Shown here: positions 46,693-57,234 of the stretch, piece by piece | Layout: every line of letters starts with the position of its first letter | Numbering within the stretch: the first letter of the stretch is position 1 | Source: Herminiimonas arsenitoxidans | GTDB taxonomy: Bacteria; Pseudomonadota; Gammaproteobacteria; Burkholderiales; Burkholderiaceae_D | Assembly (NCBI RefSeq): GCF_900130075.1 | Contig: NZ_LT671418.1 | Span: forward strand, 248,001-312,000 | Length of the DNA: 64,000 nt | Direction: 5' to 3' | The notes under the pieces: generated by a model | What the model was told of the DNA's origin: nothing | Seen by the model: only the letters and a program-made list of their open reading frames with translations | Databases searched by the model: none | Translations under genes and position numbers: made by a program

Positions 46693-47439
46693 TCAAAACT
46701 GTTCGTCTTCGCGCAGATAGCGCCATTGGCCAACTGGCAGATCGCCGAGTTTGACATTGCCGATGCGTACGCGCTTCAAGCCCACGACTTTCAATCCGAC
46801 CATATCGCACATGCGGCGAATTTGGCGTTTCTTGCCTTCGCGCAGGATGAAGCTCAGCTGATCTTCGTTTTGCCATTTCACTTTAGCCGGCAGCAGTTTT
46901 TTGCCATCCAGCGTCAAGCCGTGATTCAGGCGTTTTAATTCTGACTCAGGTAGTTTTCCTGGCTTGCTGTATTGCACGCGTACCAGATATTCTTTTTCTA
47001 CTGAGGTGTCTTCGCCTATCAAATGCTTGGCAATACGACCATCTTGCGTCAGCACCAGTAAACCTACTGAGTCGATATCCAGTCGGCCGGCGGGTACGAG
47101 ACTACGCAACTGCGTAGGGTGGAACTGGACAGGCGCTTGATCTTCACTCCAACGGGTGGAAGCATTGACCAGCGCGACAGCTGGTTTGTAGCCATCTTCT
47201 GCCTGACCGCTGACATAACCCATAGGTTTGTTGATCAAGACTGTGACGCGTTTGGATTGTTCTGCAGCGGCTTGACGTTCGACCGTTACTTTTTGTGTTG
47301 GCAACACCTTGCTGCCCAATTCCGAGACAACCTTGCCATCGACGCGTACCCAGCCGCGTGCTATCCATTCGTCGGCCTCGCGCCGGGAACAAAGGCCGAG
47401 TTCGGACATGCGTTTGGAAAGGCGAAGTGGTTCAGTCAT
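46693..47439 (-). CDS. rRNA pseudouridine synthase, RluB/RluE/RluF (RsuA) family
   Basis: The 248 residues begin with an S4 RNA-binding domain (RLSKRMSELGLCSRREADEWI, here split by a single chain), followed by the catalytic domain. The catalytic aspartate lies in AGRLDIDSVGLLVLTQDG (about 117-134). INKPMGYVSGQ and the late REGKKRQIRRMCDMVGLKV are typical of the RsuA/RluB/E/F group. The INKPMGYVSG start and overall length favour RluF, which modifies 23S rRNA U2604 in E. coli, but the exact site is not certain. ATG 47439. It lies between the porin and glnD on the minus strand, apparently as its own unit. Confidence 0.88.
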   Translation of the reverse strand: MTEPLRLSKRMSELGLCSRREADEWIARGWVRVDGKVVSELGSKVLPTQKVTVERQAAAEQSKRVTVLINKPMGYVSGQAEDGYKPAVALVNASTRWSEDQAPVQFHPTQLRSLVPAGRLDIDSVGLLVLTQDGRIAKHLIGEDTSVEKEYLVRVQYSKPGKLPESELKRLNHGLTLDGKKLLPAKVKWQNEDQLSFILREGKKRQIRRMCDMVGLKVVGLKRVRIGNVKLGDLPVGQWRYLREDEQF

Positions 47440-47504
47440 GGCAGTGTAATTCTTTAAATCGTAGTTTGAAAAAATGGAAATCGATGCGACGGAGTGTAAG
47501 GTCG

Positions 47505-50057
47505 TCAGACGCGTAAAGCATCAAGCAAATCGGTTTCCAGTTGAATTTGATTGCGTGGATTATTGAGTGCAGAGCCATCGACCAGAAAAACGTCTTCCAC
47601 GCGTTCACCCAAGGTCATGACCTTGGCTGTGTGCAGATTGACTTTGTATTTCGCGAGAATATTGGCGACCGAATACAACAAGCCGTTTCTATCGTTGGCG
47701 GAAATTGTCAGCAGATAATATTGTCCGCGCTCGTCGGGACGTAAATCGACAGTCGGTGTGGCAGGGAAGTTGCGGCACAGGCGCGACAGACGTCCTTTGG
47801 ACGGCGATGGCAAGTTGACTTTCTCGGTCAATACTTCAGTCAGTTCGTGCTCGATCAAACTGATCAGATCGCGATAATTATCGGCGAATGCAGGCTCGGT
47901 AACCAGGAAAGTATCCAGGCCATAGCCATGTTTGGTCGTATGAATTTTTGCATCGAGAATGCTGAAATTCTTGCGATCAAAATAGCTGCAGATGCGCGCA
48001 AACAGATCGGTTTGATCTTTCACGTAAACCGTTACCTGCAAGCCTTCACCTATCGGTGCCAGCCGACATTTAACGACGGGTACCGGACTATCAATTTTTT
48101 CGTACAGCGCGCGTGTTTGCCATGCGATATCGCCTGCATCGTGACGCAGGAAATAGACAACGTCGAGCTGCTTCCACAATGCTTCATGCGCGTGCGCAGA
48201 CAAGCCATACAGACGCAAGGTTTTTAACGCTTCTTCCTGCCGGTTCTTCAGCTCGCGATCAGTTGACGGTGCGTCGCCACCGAAGACACGCAAAGTCATG
48301 TTGTACAAGTCTTCCAGCAACTTGCCTTTCCATGCATTCCAGACCTTGGGACTGGTGCCGCGGATGTCGGCGACGGTCAGCAAATACAGTGCAGTCAGAT
48401 GCCGTTCGTCTTTGACCAGTTTGGCAAAGCTGCTGATGACGGCAGGATCGGATAAATCCTGCTTCTGTGCGATTTGCGACATCATTAAATGGTTTTCCAC
48501 CAGGAATACCACCAGTTCGGTTTCTTCTTCAGACAGACCGTGATCGACGCAGAATACTTGGGCATCTTCCATGCCCAACTGCGAATGATCGCCACCGCGT
48601 CCTTTGGCTATGTCATGGAAAAGGGCGGCAATATAGAGCAGCCACGGTTTGCTGAAGTTGGCTGCGAGTTGACTACAAAATGGATATTCGTGTGCGTGTT
48701 CGCTCAGCATGAAGCGGCGCACATTACGTACCACCATCATGATGTGCTGATCGACAGTGTAGACGTGGAAGAGGTCGTGCTGCATTTGCCCGACGATCTT
48801 GCGGAAGTTAGGTAGATAGCGACCCAAGACGCTAGTTTGATTCATGCGCCGCAAAGCATGCGTGATGCCTTGCGGTGCCTGCAGAATTTTCATGAACAGT
48901 GCGCGATTGACTGGATCCTGGCGGAATTGATTGTCTATCTTGAAGCGCGCATTCCACAGCGAACGGAAGGTGCGTGCGGTCATGCCTTTCAGTTCCGGAT
49001 GCAGCGATAGCAGCAGAAATACTTCCAGCATGGTCGATGGTGTGACATCGAAGGTGTCGTCACTGGCAATGTCGATGAACCCATTCACTTCATTGAAGTG
49101 CTCGTTGATCGCGACCGGTGAAGTCATTTGCGGGAACAATTGTGCTTCGATGTTTTGCAGCAAAATCATATTGAGCTGTGTGACCGCTTTGGCAGCAAGG
49201 TAATAACGCTGCATCAAATATTCACTGGCGCGTCGCGTTTCCGTTGTCTTGAAACCGATGGATTCTGCAATCGCAGTCTGCACATCGAATACCAGGCGAT
49301 CTTCATGGCGATTGGTGACTATGTGCAAGCGGATGCGGACGTCTTTGAGTGAACGTTCTTTTTGCGTCAGTTGGCGTGCTTCAGTTGGCGTGATCAATCC
49401 GTGTACGGCTAGTTCGCGCCAGGAATTGCCGAAGCCAGCAGCTTTCGATACCCACAGTATGACTTGCAGATCGCGCAAGCCGCCTGGGCTTTCCTTGCAG
49501 TTTGGTTCCAGACTGTAAGGCGTGTCTTCGTACTTGGCGTGGCGCTGCCGCAATTCCAGTGTTTTAGCCTGGAAAAATGCTTGCGGATCCATCGCTGCGT
49601 TGCAGCGTACTTTCAGTAGCTGGAATTGTTTGTTGTTGCCAATGACCAGACGTGCTTCGAGCAAACTCGTTTGCACGGTAATGTCGGCGTCTGCTTCAAA
49701 CAGGCATTCGTCTATGGTGCGTATGCTGTGACCAATTTCGAGGCCCATATCCCAGAATAGCTGAACCAACTCTTCCAGCTTGGCCTGGAGCGCGGCATTT
49801 GGTGCTTCCTGCAGCAGGATCAGGACATCGACATCGGAATGTGGAAACAACTCGCCGCGACCATAACCGCCAACAGCAACCAAGGCTGCAGTTTCGGGCA
49901 GATCAAATGCCGTCCACGCCTTGATCATGGCGGCATCGACGTTGATTCTTAGTTGCGTCAGCAGATGTTCTGCCTTGCCATCCTTCAAAAAACGTTCAAT
50001 GACGATTTGTCGTTCGGCTTTGAGTTCTTCTTTTAGTGCGATGGCAAGAGACGGCAT
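47505..50057 (-). CDS. glnD: Protein-PII uridylyltransferase / uridylyl-removing enzyme GlnD
   Basis: GlnD senses glutamine and adds or removes UMP on PII proteins, controlling nitrogen metabolism. The 850 residues have the nucleotidyltransferase domain with VGGYGRGELFPHSDVDVLIL (about 62-81; the GG and DxD motif), a helical domain, the HD hydrolase domain with ALFHDIAKGRGGDHSQLG (about 460-477), and two C-terminal ACT domains (about 680-845; VTVYVKDQTDLFARIC and ISANDRNGLLYSVANILA). Complete. ATG 50057 lies 6 bases after the map stop, so the two form an operon, as in E. coli. Confidence 0.97.
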   Translation of the reverse strand: MPSLAIALKEELKAERQIVIERFLKDGKAEHLLTQLRINVDAAMIKAWTAFDLPETAALVAVGGYGRGELFPHSDVDVLILLQEAPNAALQAKLEELVQLFWDMGLEIGHSIRTIDECLFEADADITVQTSLLEARLVIGNNKQFQLLKVRCNAAMDPQAFFQAKTLELRQRHAKYEDTPYSLEPNCKESPGGLRDLQVILWVSKAAGFGNSWRELAVHGLITPTEARQLTQKERSLKDVRIRLHIVTNRHEDRLVFDVQTAIAESIGFKTTETRRASEYLMQRYYLAAKAVTQLNMILLQNIEAQLFPQMTSPVAINEHFNEVNGFIDIASDDTFDVTPSTMLEVFLLLSLHPELKGMTARTFRSLWNARFKIDNQFRQDPVNRALFMKILQAPQGITHALRRMNQTSVLGRYLPNFRKIVGQMQHDLFHVYTVDQHIMMVVRNVRRFMLSEHAHEYPFCSQLAANFSKPWLLYIAALFHDIAKGRGGDHSQLGMEDAQVFCVDHGLSEEETELVVFLVENHLMMSQIAQKQDLSDPAVISSFAKLVKDERHLTALYLLTVADIRGTSPKVWNAWKGKLLEDLYNMTLRVFGGDAPSTDRELKNRQEEALKTLRLYGLSAHAHEALWKQLDVVYFLRHDAGDIAWQTRALYEKIDSPVPVVKCRLAPIGEGLQVTVYVKDQTDLFARICSYFDRKNFSILDAKIHTTKHGYGLDTFLVTEPAFADNYRDLISLIEHELTEVLTEKVNLPSPSKGRLSRLCRNFPATPTVDLRPDERGQYYLLTISANDRNGLLYSVANILAKYKVNLHTAKVMTLGERVEDVFLVDGSALNNPRNQIQLETDLLDALRV

Positions 50058-50063
50058 GGATGA

Positions 50064-50897
50064 TTAGGCGTTGATTGCTTGTGAAGTGGTTTGTGGCACG
50101 ATAAAGGAAGGCGGCGGCGGTGTGCCGGCCGATTGTGTCAGGATTTCGTAGCCTGTTTCAGTTACTAATACAGTATGTTCCCATTGCGCGGACAGGCTGC
50201 GATCTTTGGTTTTGATGGTCCAGCCATCACCCATTTCGCGGATTTCGCGGCGACCGGCGTTGATCATAGGCTCTACCGTGAAAATCATGCCGGCTTCGAG
50301 TTTTTCCAATGTGCCAGGGCGACCGTAGTGCAAGACCTGTGGTTCTTCGTGGAATACCTTGCCGATGCCGTGGCCGCAGAATTCGCGTACGACGCTATAG
50401 CCGGCTTTCTCGGCATGTTGTTGAATCACGTAGCCGATATCGCCCAAGTGTGCGCCTGGTTTGATTTTCGAGATGCCTAACCACATGCATTCGTAAGTAA
50501 CTTCGCTCAGGCGCTTCGTCAGGATGGAAGGTTCGCCAATCAGGAACATGCGGCTGTTGTCGCCATGGTAACCATCTTTAATGACGGTAATGTCCAGATT
50601 GACTGAATCACCGTTTTTCAAGACCTTGTCGCCCGGGATGCCGTGGCAGATCACATCGTTGACAGATGTGCAAATTGCTTTTGGGTAAGGTGTATAGCCG
50701 GGAGGGCAGTAATTCAACGGGGCAGGGATGGTTCCTTGCACATTTACCATGTATTCATGACACAGACGATCCAGTTCACCGGTGGTAACACCGGCTTTGA
50801 CGAATGGGGTGATGTAATCAAGAACTTCAGAGCCGAGTCGACCTGCGACGCGCATGCCTTGTATATCTTCTGCAGTTTTAATTGAAATATTGCTCAT
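50064..50897 (-). CDS. map: Type I methionine aminopeptidase Map
   Basis: Map removes the initiator methionine from new proteins. Metal ligands are visible in DSVNLDITVIKDGYHGDNSR (two Asp), GHGIGKVFHEEPQV (His), and the two glutamates in TVEPMINAG and QWEHTVLVTETG. ATG 50897 gives MSNISIKTAEDIQGMR, the normal N-terminus; the open frame upstream would add 33 residues without support. The 277-residue product has a C-terminal extension of about 25 residues beyond the catalytic core, beginning TQSAGTPPPPSF. It is divergent from rpsB, the common proteobacterial order, and co-transcribed with glnD. Confidence 0.96.
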   Translation of the reverse strand: MSNISIKTAEDIQGMRVAGRLGSEVLDYITPFVKAGVTTGELDRLCHEYMVNVQGTIPAPLNYCPPGYTPYPKAICTSVNDVICHGIPGDKVLKNGDSVNLDITVIKDGYHGDNSRMFLIGEPSILTKRLSEVTYECMWLGISKIKPGAHLGDIGYVIQQHAEKAGYSVVREFCGHGIGKVFHEEPQVLHYGRPGTLEKLEAGMIFTVEPMINAGRREIREMGDGWTIKTKDRSLSAQWEHTVLVTETGYEILTQSAGTPPPPSFIVPQTTSQAINA

Positions 50898-50996
50898 AGG
50901 AAGCCGAAAATTGCTGAAATGACAGCATGAAAAAATTGATTGATGAAGAATTATAGACGAGCGCTCATTTATTCGCCGGGCAATGTGGTGTGGCAC

Positions 50997-51026
50997 TTGA
51001 AACTAGCGGCAATTCTGAGGTAGAAT
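50997..51026 (+). promoter_or_regulatory. Sigma-70 promoter for rpsB-tsf
   Basis: TTGAAA (50997-51002), an 18-base spacer and TAGAAT (51021-51026), each five of six to consensus. A transcript from here has a leader of about 135 bases before rpsB. Confidence 0.65.
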
Positions 51027-51074
51027 CTCGGGCTTGCCTGAATTAACTTTTAAGCAAATTTTTTTGTAAATCGC

Positions 51075-51145
51075 GAATCCGTTCGAAAAGGGTGCCTCGA
51101 TCAGAGCTGAAATCAGCCAAATGATCCCGGTAACTGAACGGATTC
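51075..51145 (+). promoter_or_regulatory. Structured 5' leader of rpsB
   Basis: GAATCCGTTC (51075-51084) and GAACGGATTC (51136-51145) are perfect 10-bp complements closing a 51-base loop. Inside it GCTG-AAAT-CAGC (51106-51117) forms a second hairpin. The structure ends 23 bases before the rpsB ATG. In E. coli and other gammaproteobacteria the rpsB leader is the target of S2 autoregulation; this may be the equivalent here, by inference. Confidence 0.55.
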
Positions 51146-51168
51146 CAGACCTTAACCCTGGAGATATC

Positions 51169-51915
51169 ATGTCCGTAACAATGCGCGAAATGCTGGAAGC
51201 TGGCGTCCACTTTGGTCACCAAACACGCTTCTGGAACCCAAAGATGGCCCCTTACATTTTCGGCCATCGCAACAGAATTCATATCGTCAATCTGGAAAAA
51301 ACCCTGGGTATGTACCAGGAGGCGATGAAGTACATCAAACAATTGTCTTCCAATCGCGGCACAGTGCTGTTCGTCGGCACCAAGCGTCAAGCGCGTGAAA
51401 CCATCGCCGCTGAAGCAGCACGCGCTGGCATGCCTTACGTTGACCAACGCTGGTTGGGCGGCATGCTGACCAACTTCAAAACGATCAAAACATCGATCAA
51501 GCGTTTGAAAGAAATGGAAGCTTCGATCGAAGACGGTTCCGTACAAAAACTCAGCAAAAAAGAAGCGCTGATGTTTGATCGTGAAAAAATCAAGCTGGAA
51601 AAAGCAATCGGCGGCATCAAGGATATGGGCGGCATTCCTGACGCAATTTTCGTGGTCGACGTTGGTTACCACAAAGGTGCGATCACTGAAGCAGCGAAAC
51701 TGGGTATCCCAGTTATCGGTGTAGTTGATACCAACCACTCGCCAGAAGGCGTTACCTACGTTATTCCAGGTAATGATGATTCCTCCAAAGCGATCATGCT
51801 GTACGCCCGTGGCGTTGCAGATGCGATCCTCGAGGGCCGTGCTAGCGCGACCAACGATCTGGTTGAATCAATCAAAGGCGGCGACGACTTTGTTGAGGTC
51901 AACGAGCAGGCTTAA
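51169..51915 (+). CDS. rpsB: 30S ribosomal protein S2
   Basis: S2 is an essential small-subunit protein. The 248 residues carry the signature [20 protein letters not shown] at the start, [33 protein letters not shown], and [19 protein letters not shown] with the later [16 protein letters not shown] 51169 has GGAGATATC upstream and gives the family's N-terminus; an in-frame ATG at 51121 lies inside the structured leader and is rejected. tsf follows after a terminator-like hairpin, the usual rpsB-tsf pair. Codon use is strongly biased, as expected for a highly expressed gene. Confidence 0.98.
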   Translation: MSVTMREMLEAGVHFGHQTRFWNPKMAPYIFGHRNRIHIVNLEKTLGMYQEAMKYIKQLSSNRGTVLFVGTKRQARETIAAEAARAGMPYVDQRWLGGMLTNFKTIKTSIKRLKEMEASIEDGSVQKLSKKEALMFDREKIKLEKAIGGIKDMGGIPDAIFVVDVGYHKGAITEAAKLGIPVIGVVDTNHSPEGVTYVIPGNDDSSKAIMLYARGVADAILEGRASATNDLVESIKGGDDFVEVNEQA

Positions 51916-51946
51916 ACCCTGCCTCTGATGGATTGAGCGTCAGAAT

Positions 51947-51978
51947 AAAAGGGGCAACAGCGGTTCGCCCCTTTTTTT
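51947..51978 (+). terminator. Terminator/attenuator between rpsB and tsf
   Basis: AAAAGGGGC (51947-51955) and GCCCCTTTT (51967-51975) pair with an 11-base loop and run into a T-tract. Partial termination here would make more S2 than EF-Ts transcript; read-through is needed because no clear promoter lies in the 66 bases before tsf. Confidence 0.82.
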
Positions 51979-52044
51979 CGAGCGCATTTTGAACGTAATA
52001 AGATTGAGGACGTCTGACGGACGTCCGTTTGTTAGGAGATTGTA

Positions 52045-52926
52045 ATGGCCGTTATTACTGCTGCGATGGTTGGTGAACTGCGTGCGCTGACCGATGCGCC
52101 GATGATGGAATGCAAAAAAGCATTGACGGAAGCTGATGGCGATCCAGTCAAAGCAGAAGAAATTCTGCGCGTTAAATTGGGTAGCAAAGCTTCGAAAGCT
52201 GCTTCCCGCGTAACCGCTGAAGGTGTCGTTGCTGCTTACGTAGCTGGCAACGTTGGTTCTTTGCTCGAAGTTAACTGCGAAACCGACTTTGTAACAAAAA
52301 ATGACGACTTCCTCGCATTCTCGAATGCTCTGGCAAAATTGATCGCAGAGAAAAATCCTGCTGACGTTGCTGCATTGAGCGCATTGCCACTGGAAGGCAA
52401 GACTGTTGAAGAAACCCGTGCTGCCCTGATCGGCCGTATCGGTGAAAACATGTCGATCCGTCGTTTCGCGCGTTTTGAAACAACTGGCAAACTGGCTTCC
52501 TACTTGCACGGTACACGTATCGGCGTCATGGTTGATTTTGATGGTGCTGACGAACAAGTTGGTAAAGACGTTGCGATGCACATCGCTGCGATGAAACCAG
52601 TTGCACTGTCTTCGGACAACGTACCTGCAGATCTGATCGCTAAAGAGCGTTCGGTTGCTGAGTTGAAAGCTGCTGAATCGGGCAAGCCAGCTGAGATCGT
52701 TACCAAGATGGTTGAAGGTTCGGTACAGAAATACCTGAAAGAAGTTTCCCTGCTGAATCAATCGTTCGTCAAGAACGACAAGCAAACCGTTGAACAAATG
52801 TTGAAAGATACTAAATCGACGGTGAAATCGTTCACGATGTTTGTGGTTGGTGAAGGCATTGAGAAGAAGCAGGATGACTTTGCTGCCGAAGTGGCAGCAC
52901 AAGTAGCAGCAGCAAAACAGGCGTAA
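52045..52926 (+). CDS. tsf: Elongation factor Ts
   Basis: EF-Ts recycles EF-Tu-GDP. The 293 residues show the N-terminal helical domain with [20 protein letters not shown], the core motif [17 protein letters not shown] and [15 protein letters not shown], the second core repeat, and the C-terminal helical module with [25 protein letters not shown] is a strong ribosome binding site for ATG 52045. Codon bias is high. It lies between rpsB and pyrH, separated from pyrH by a strong terminator. Confidence 0.98.
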   Translation: MAVITAAMVGELRALTDAPMMECKKALTEADGDPVKAEEILRVKLGSKASKAASRVTAEGVVAAYVAGNVGSLLEVNCETDFVTKNDDFLAFSNALAKLIAEKNPADVAALSALPLEGKTVEETRAALIGRIGENMSIRRFARFETTGKLASYLHGTRIGVMVDFDGADEQVGKDVAMHIAAMKPVALSSDNVPADLIAKERSVAELKAAESGKPAEIVTKMVEGSVQKYLKEVSLLNQSFVKNDKQTVEQMLKDTKSTVKSFTMFVVGEGIEKKQDDFAAEVAAQVAAAKQA

Positions 52927-52936
52927 GCGAAAAAAT

Positions 52937-52959
52937 CGGGCCGAAAGGCCCGTTTTTTT
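52937..52959 (+). terminator. Rho-independent terminator after tsf
   Basis: CGGGCC (52937-52942) and GGCCCG (52947-52952) with a GAAA tetraloop are followed by seven T. It separates the rpsB-tsf transcript from the pyrH-frr unit. Confidence 0.92.
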
Positions 52960-53097
52960 AGCATCATCAAGTATCCTTTGATGTGCTGACAGATTAAGAT
53001 TTCATTCGTGCGCCTTCATCAATATGGCAAGATCGGATGAAAATCAGGTAAGAACTGTATCCCAGTAAAAACCAGACAAAAACAAGGAATCCAGCCC

Positions 53098-53814
53098 ATG
53101 ACAACCCCAGCTTATAAGCGCGTTCTTCTCAAACTCTCGGGTGAAGCGTTAATGGGAGACGATCCTTACGGTATCAACCGTGCCACTATCGAACGGATGG
53201 TGGCGGATGTGTCAGAAGTAGCAAAATTGGGTGTGGAACTGGCTATCGTCATCGGTGGCGGCAATATCTTCCGTGGCGTAGCGCCCGGTGCACAAGGCAT
53301 GGATCGCGCAACTGCCGATTACATGGGGATGCTGGCAACGGTCATGAACTCGCTGGCACTGGCAGATGCAATGCGTCAAGCAGGTATCACCGCTCGCGTC
53401 ATGTCAGCGATTGCCATTGAGCAGGTTGTTGAGCCGTACGTCCGTCCTAAGGCATTGCAATATCTGGAAGAGGGCAAGATTGTGGTCTTTGCCGCAGGTA
53501 CCGGCAATCCATTCTTTACCACTGATACAGCAGCTGCTTTGCGCGGTTCGGAAATCGGTGCACAGATTGTTTTGAAGGCGACCAAGGTTGATGGCGTATA
53601 TAGTGCCGACCCAAACAAGGATCCGGACGCTACACGTTATTCGACCATCACTTTTGATGAAGCGATTTCCAAACACTTGCAGGTGATGGATGCAACTGCA
53701 TTCGCATTGTGCCGTGACCAAAAACTGCCGATCAAGGTGTTTTCCATCGTCAAACCGGGTGCACTCAAGCGTGTCATCATGGGCGAAGACGAAGGCACTT
53801 TGGTACACGTATAA
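53098..53814 (+). CDS. pyrH: UMP kinase PyrH
   Basis: PyrH phosphorylates UMP to UDP. The 238 residues belong to the amino-acid-kinase fold: [14 protein letters not shown] (about 8-21), [35 protein letters not shown] and [20 protein letters not shown] with nucleotide contacts, and [19 protein letters not shown] 53098, the first codon after an AAGGAATCCAGCCC stretch, is the start. It is followed by frr after 53 bases. The 138-base gap from the tsf terminator probably holds its promoter, which I cannot place firmly. Confidence 0.97.
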   Translation: MTTPAYKRVLLKLSGEALMGDDPYGINRATIERMVADVSEVAKLGVELAIVIGGGNIFRGVAPGAQGMDRATADYMGMLATVMNSLALADAMRQAGITARVMSAIAIEQVVEPYVRPKALQYLEEGKIVVFAAGTGNPFFTTDTAAALRGSEIGAQIVLKATKVDGVYSADPNKDPDATRYSTITFDEAISKHLQVMDATAFALCRDQKLPIKVFSIVKPGALKRVIMGEDEGTLVHV

Positions 53815-53867
53815 ATTCCGCTGAAATTCAATTCAGGTTTAACTCGTTGTAAAAGAGGAGAACAGTA

Positions 53868-54428
53868 ATGACTGTTGCTGATGCAAAAAAGATTGCCGAT
53901 CAAAAGATGCAAAAGTCTATCGAGACTTTGAAAGCTGATCTGGCAAAAGTACGTACTGGCCGTGCGCATACCGGTATTCTTGATCACGTGATGGTCGAGT
54001 ATTACGGTAACCCGACCAACTTGACTCAGGTTGCTAACGTGACCTTGGTTGATGCACGCACAATTGGTGTACAGCCTTTTGAGAAGAAAATGGTCGCAGT
54101 GGTTGAGAAAGCCATACGCGATGCAGATCTCGGTTTGAATCCATCGACGCAAGGTGAAATGATCCGCGTGCCGACGCCACCATTGACCGAAGAACGCCGC
54201 AAGGAAATGGTCAAATTGGTCAAGAGCGAAGCAGAAGATGCAAAGATTGCGATTCGCAATATTCGCCGTGACGCCAATGAAAGTTTGAAAAAACTGCTCA
54301 AAGAAAAAGCTTGTTCGGAAGATGACGAGCGTCGTGCTCAGGATGAAATCCAAAAATTGACAGACAAAGCTGTGCTTGAAGTGGACAAGCTGGTTGTGGA
54401 AAAAGAAAAAGAAGTGCTGACGGTTTGA
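53868..54428 (+). CDS. frr: Ribosome recycling factor
   Basis: Frr splits post-termination ribosomes together with EF-G. The 186 residues have the three-helix bundle and beta domain of the family: [40 protein letters not shown], the middle [35 protein letters not shown] and a highly charged C-terminal helix with [31 protein letters not shown] is a strong ribosome binding site. It follows pyrH and precedes uppS, as in most proteobacteria. Confidence 0.98.
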   Translation: MTVADAKKIADQKMQKSIETLKADLAKVRTGRAHTGILDHVMVEYYGNPTNLTQVANVTLVDARTIGVQPFEKKMVAVVEKAIRDADLGLNPSTQGEMIRVPTPPLTEERRKEMVKLVKSEAEDAKIAIRNIRRDANESLKKLLKEKACSEDDERRAQDEIQKLTDKAVLEVDKLVVEKEKEVLTV

Positions 54429-54477
54429 GTCGGCTTTTCATTCTTTTGCCTATCTCTCTATTTCCGGTCGCTCAACC

Positions 54478-55242
54478 ATGACGTCGCAGAGTTCAACCCA
54501 GATCGTGCCGGAAGTATCGCTGGTGCCGCGCCATATTGCCATCATCATGGATGGCAATGGGCGTTGGGCCACTAAACGCTTCATGCCGCGCGTAGCTGGT
54601 CACGTCAAAGGCGTGGAGGCCGTACGTGGCATCGTCGAGGCGTGCGCCAAGCAGGGCGTCGAATACGTCACCTTCTTTGCATTCAGTTCCGAAAACTGGC
54701 GCCGTCCAGAAGACGAAGTGACGCTGTTGATGCGTCTGTTCGTGACGGCTCTGGAGCGCGAAGTCTCCAAGATGCATGCCAATGGCATACGTCTGAAAAT
54801 CGTTGGCGATCTCAGTCGTTTCGACGATAAATTGCAAAAAATGATCGCTGGAGCCGAACGTAAAACGGCGGCCAATACACGTTTGACGGTGACGATCTGC
54901 GCCAACTATGGCGGTCGTTGGGACATCATGCAGGCGGTCAATCAGATGGTGACAGCGCATCCTGGCGCAAGCGATTTCAGTGAAGCGCAGTTGGCTCCTT
55001 ATCTTGCACTGGCGTATGCGCCGGAACCTGATCTTTTCATCCGCACTGGCGGTGAAGAGCGTATTTCCAATTTCCTGTTGTGGCAGCTTGCTTATACGGA
55101 GTTGTATTTCACTGATACCTATTGGCCTGATTTTGATGCTGCTGCGTTGGAATTGGCTATCTCCTCCTATCAACAGCGCGAAAGACGCTTTGGCCGTACT
55201 AGCGCACAACTGACCGAGCAATCGCCGGTGGCTAAATGCTAA
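54478..55242 (+). CDS. uppS: Undecaprenyl diphosphate synthase UppS
   Basis: UppS condenses isopentenyl diphosphate units to make the C55 lipid carrier for peptidoglycan and O-antigen. The 254 residues show the catalytic [16 protein letters not shown] (about 18-33), [48 protein letters not shown] and the late [23 protein letters not shown] 54478. Its end overlaps cdsA by seven bases, so the two membrane-lipid enzymes are coupled. Length is normal. Confidence 0.97.
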   Translation: MTSQSSTQIVPEVSLVPRHIAIIMDGNGRWATKRFMPRVAGHVKGVEAVRGIVEACAKQGVEYVTFFAFSSENWRRPEDEVTLLMRLFVTALEREVSKMHANGIRLKIVGDLSRFDDKLQKMIAGAERKTAANTRLTVTICANYGGRWDIMQAVNQMVTAHPGASDFSEAQLAPYLALAYAPEPDLFIRTGGEERISNFLLWQLAYTELYFTDTYWPDFDAAALELAISSYQQRERRFGRTSAQLTEQSPVAKC

Positions 55243-56054
55243 AAACGCGGATTATCACTGCATTGATTTTGCTGGCAGTGCTGCTGTTGGTAATTTATTC
55301 CGGTTCCTTTGTCGCATTCGCTGTATTGACCATCGGTTTTTTTGCTGCTTCAGCATGGGAATGCCTGCGCTTGTTCGGCAACAAAAATCCTATCCTTGGT
55401 GCTGCGATTTGGACGGCTGCATTTTCCTGGCTGATTTACAGCGGCAGCTTCAAGCAAAGCGTGTTTTTGTCTGCGATTTGCGTCGCGATCTGGGCTTTGC
55501 GTTTGACGCCTTCACTCGCTCTTGGCTTGCCGGTAATGACCGGCATTGCTAATCGTTTATTGACGGGCATTTACGGCATAGCCATCCTCGGTGCTTTCAT
55601 TGCGCTGCTGGTCTTGTTCAATCATTCGACCTTGTACATGTTCTCTGTTATGGCGATCGTTTGGTTGGCCGATATCGGGGCTTATTTCAGCGGCAAGGCA
55701 TTTGGCAAACGTAAGCTGGCGCCATCAATTTCCCCTGGCAAGTCATGGGAAGGCGCGATAGGCGGCGGTATTATCGTATTGCTGGCCTGTGCGTTGACGA
55801 TCGCCGTACCGGCGCTGAACGATACCTTTGCAGTGCAGCTGTATCTCAAATGGGGCTGGCTTGGTTTTCTCGCGGTATTGGTATTAATGGTTGCTGCCAG
55901 CATTGTTGGCGATCTGTTCGAGTCTCAACTCAAGCGTCGTGCCAGCATGAAAGATAGCAGCAGCTTGCTGCCGGGACATGGTGGTGTGCTGGACCGGATT
56001 GATGCCTTGATTCCGACTTTACCGCTCGCCGCACTTATCGCTTATTGGATGTAA
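55236..56054 (+). CDS. cdsA: Phosphatidate cytidylyltransferase CdsA
   Basis: CdsA makes CDP-diacylglycerol, the precursor of membrane phospholipids. The 272-residue protein has about seven or eight membrane helices and the family signature near the C-terminus, [20 protein letters not shown] then [14 protein letters not shown]. The stretch [20 protein letters not shown] and [12 protein letters not shown] are also typical. ATG 55236 lies inside the 3' end of uppS. dxr follows after 7 bases. Confidence 0.96.
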   Translation: MLKTRIITALILLAVLLLVIYSGSFVAFAVLTIGFFAASAWECLRLFGNKNPILGAAIWTAAFSWLIYSGSFKQSVFLSAICVAIWALRLTPSLALGLPVMTGIANRLLTGIYGIAILGAFIALLVLFNHSTLYMFSVMAIVWLADIGAYFSGKAFGKRKLAPSISPGKSWEGAIGGGIIVLLACALTIAVPALNDTFAVQLYLKWGWLGFLAVLVLMVAASIVGDLFESQLKRRASMKDSSSLLPGHGGVLDRIDALIPTLPLAALIAYWM

Positions 56055-56061
56055 GGCAGAA

Positions 56062-57234
56062 ATGCAGCAGATCACTATTCTGGGCTCGACTGGGTCCATC
56101 GGCGTTTCTACCTTGGATGTGATTGCGCGTCATCCTGATCGCTATTCGGTATATGCCTTGACCGCGCAAAGCAAGATAGACGAGTTGGCGCAGCAGTGTG
56201 TGCAATTTAAGCCACAGGTTGCGGTTGTCGGTTCTGCTGAAGGTGCGCAAAAGCTGCAAACACTCTTGCGTCAAAAAGGATTGCAGACGCAAGTCGAATA
56301 TGGCGAAGCTGCATTGTGTGCGGTTGCCAGTGCGCCTGAGTGCAATAGTGTGATGGCTGCGATTGTTGGTGCGGCTGGTTTGGCGCCTACTTTGGCGGCA
56401 GCGTGCTCGGGTAAGCGCGTGCTGCTGGCAAACAAGGAAGCCTTGGTCATGTCAGGCCCTTTGTTGATGGATGCGGTGGCTGCTAGCGGCGCGACTTTGA
56501 TGCCCATCGACAGTGAGCACAATGCTATTTTCCAATGTATGCCTGGCGCTCGCCAGCGTTCACCAGCCGAGCACGGCGTTGAAAAAATCCTGTTGACCGC
56601 ATCCGGCGGCCCATTTCTCAAGCGCGATGTTGATACGCTCGACCAAGTGACGTGGCAAGAAGCTGTGGCGCATCCGAAGTGGGTAATGGGGCGCAAAATT
56701 TCGGTCGATTCAGCAACGATGATGAACAAAGGGCTGGAAGTGATCGAGGCACACTGGTTGTTCGATGTGCCGGCCAGTCATATTGAAGTCGTGATTCATC
56801 CGCAAAGCGTCGTCCACTCCATGGTGTCTTATGTCGATGGCTCGGTCCTGGCGCAACTCGGCAATCCAGATATGCGTACGCCGATTGCACATGCTCTGGC
56901 ATATCCTGATCGCATTCATTCCGGCGTTAAACCGATCGATCTGGTTCAAATTGCTCAACTTACCTTTGAGCGCCCGGATCTCTTAAGATTTCCTTGCCTA
57001 AAACTGGCGTATGATGCTTTGCAAGCAGGCGGTTCTGCTCCTGCGATCATGAATGCAGCGAATGAAATTGCCGTTCAAGCATTTCTCGACGGTCGCATCG
57101 GTTTCCGCGTCATCGATCAACTGATTGCACGTGTGATGGATGCATTGCCTGCAGAGGCAATTACCGACATTGATTCGGTGTTCGAGCAAGACCGCTGCGC
57201 ACGTGACTTAGCTAACTCTCTTATCCAGCCATGA
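56062..57234 (+). CDS. dxr: 1-deoxy-D-xylulose 5-phosphate reductoisomerase Dxr
   Basis: Dxr (IspC) makes 2-C-methylerythritol 4-phosphate, the committed step of the non-mevalonate isoprenoid pathway. The 390 residues show the NADPH motif [19 protein letters not shown] (about 4-22), [28 protein letters not shown] with metal-binding residues, the flexible loop TASGGPF, and [23 protein letters not shown] 56062. The stop overlaps the rseP start (ATGATG). It supplies precursors used by the neighbour uppS. Confidence 0.97.
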   Translation: MQQITILGSTGSIGVSTLDVIARHPDRYSVYALTAQSKIDELAQQCVQFKPQVAVVGSAEGAQKLQTLLRQKGLQTQVEYGEAALCAVASAPECNSVMAAIVGAAGLAPTLAAACSGKRVLLANKEALVMSGPLLMDAVAASGATLMPIDSEHNAIFQCMPGARQRSPAEHGVEKILLTASGGPFLKRDVDTLDQVTWQEAVAHPKWVMGRKISVDSATMMNKGLEVIEAHWLFDVPASHIEVVIHPQSVVHSMVSYVDGSVLAQLGNPDMRTPIAHALAYPDRIHSGVKPIDLVQIAQLTFERPDLLRFPCLKLAYDALQAGGSAPAIMNAANEIAVQAFLDGRIGFRVIDQLIARVMDALPAEAITDIDSVFEQDRCARDLANSLIQP

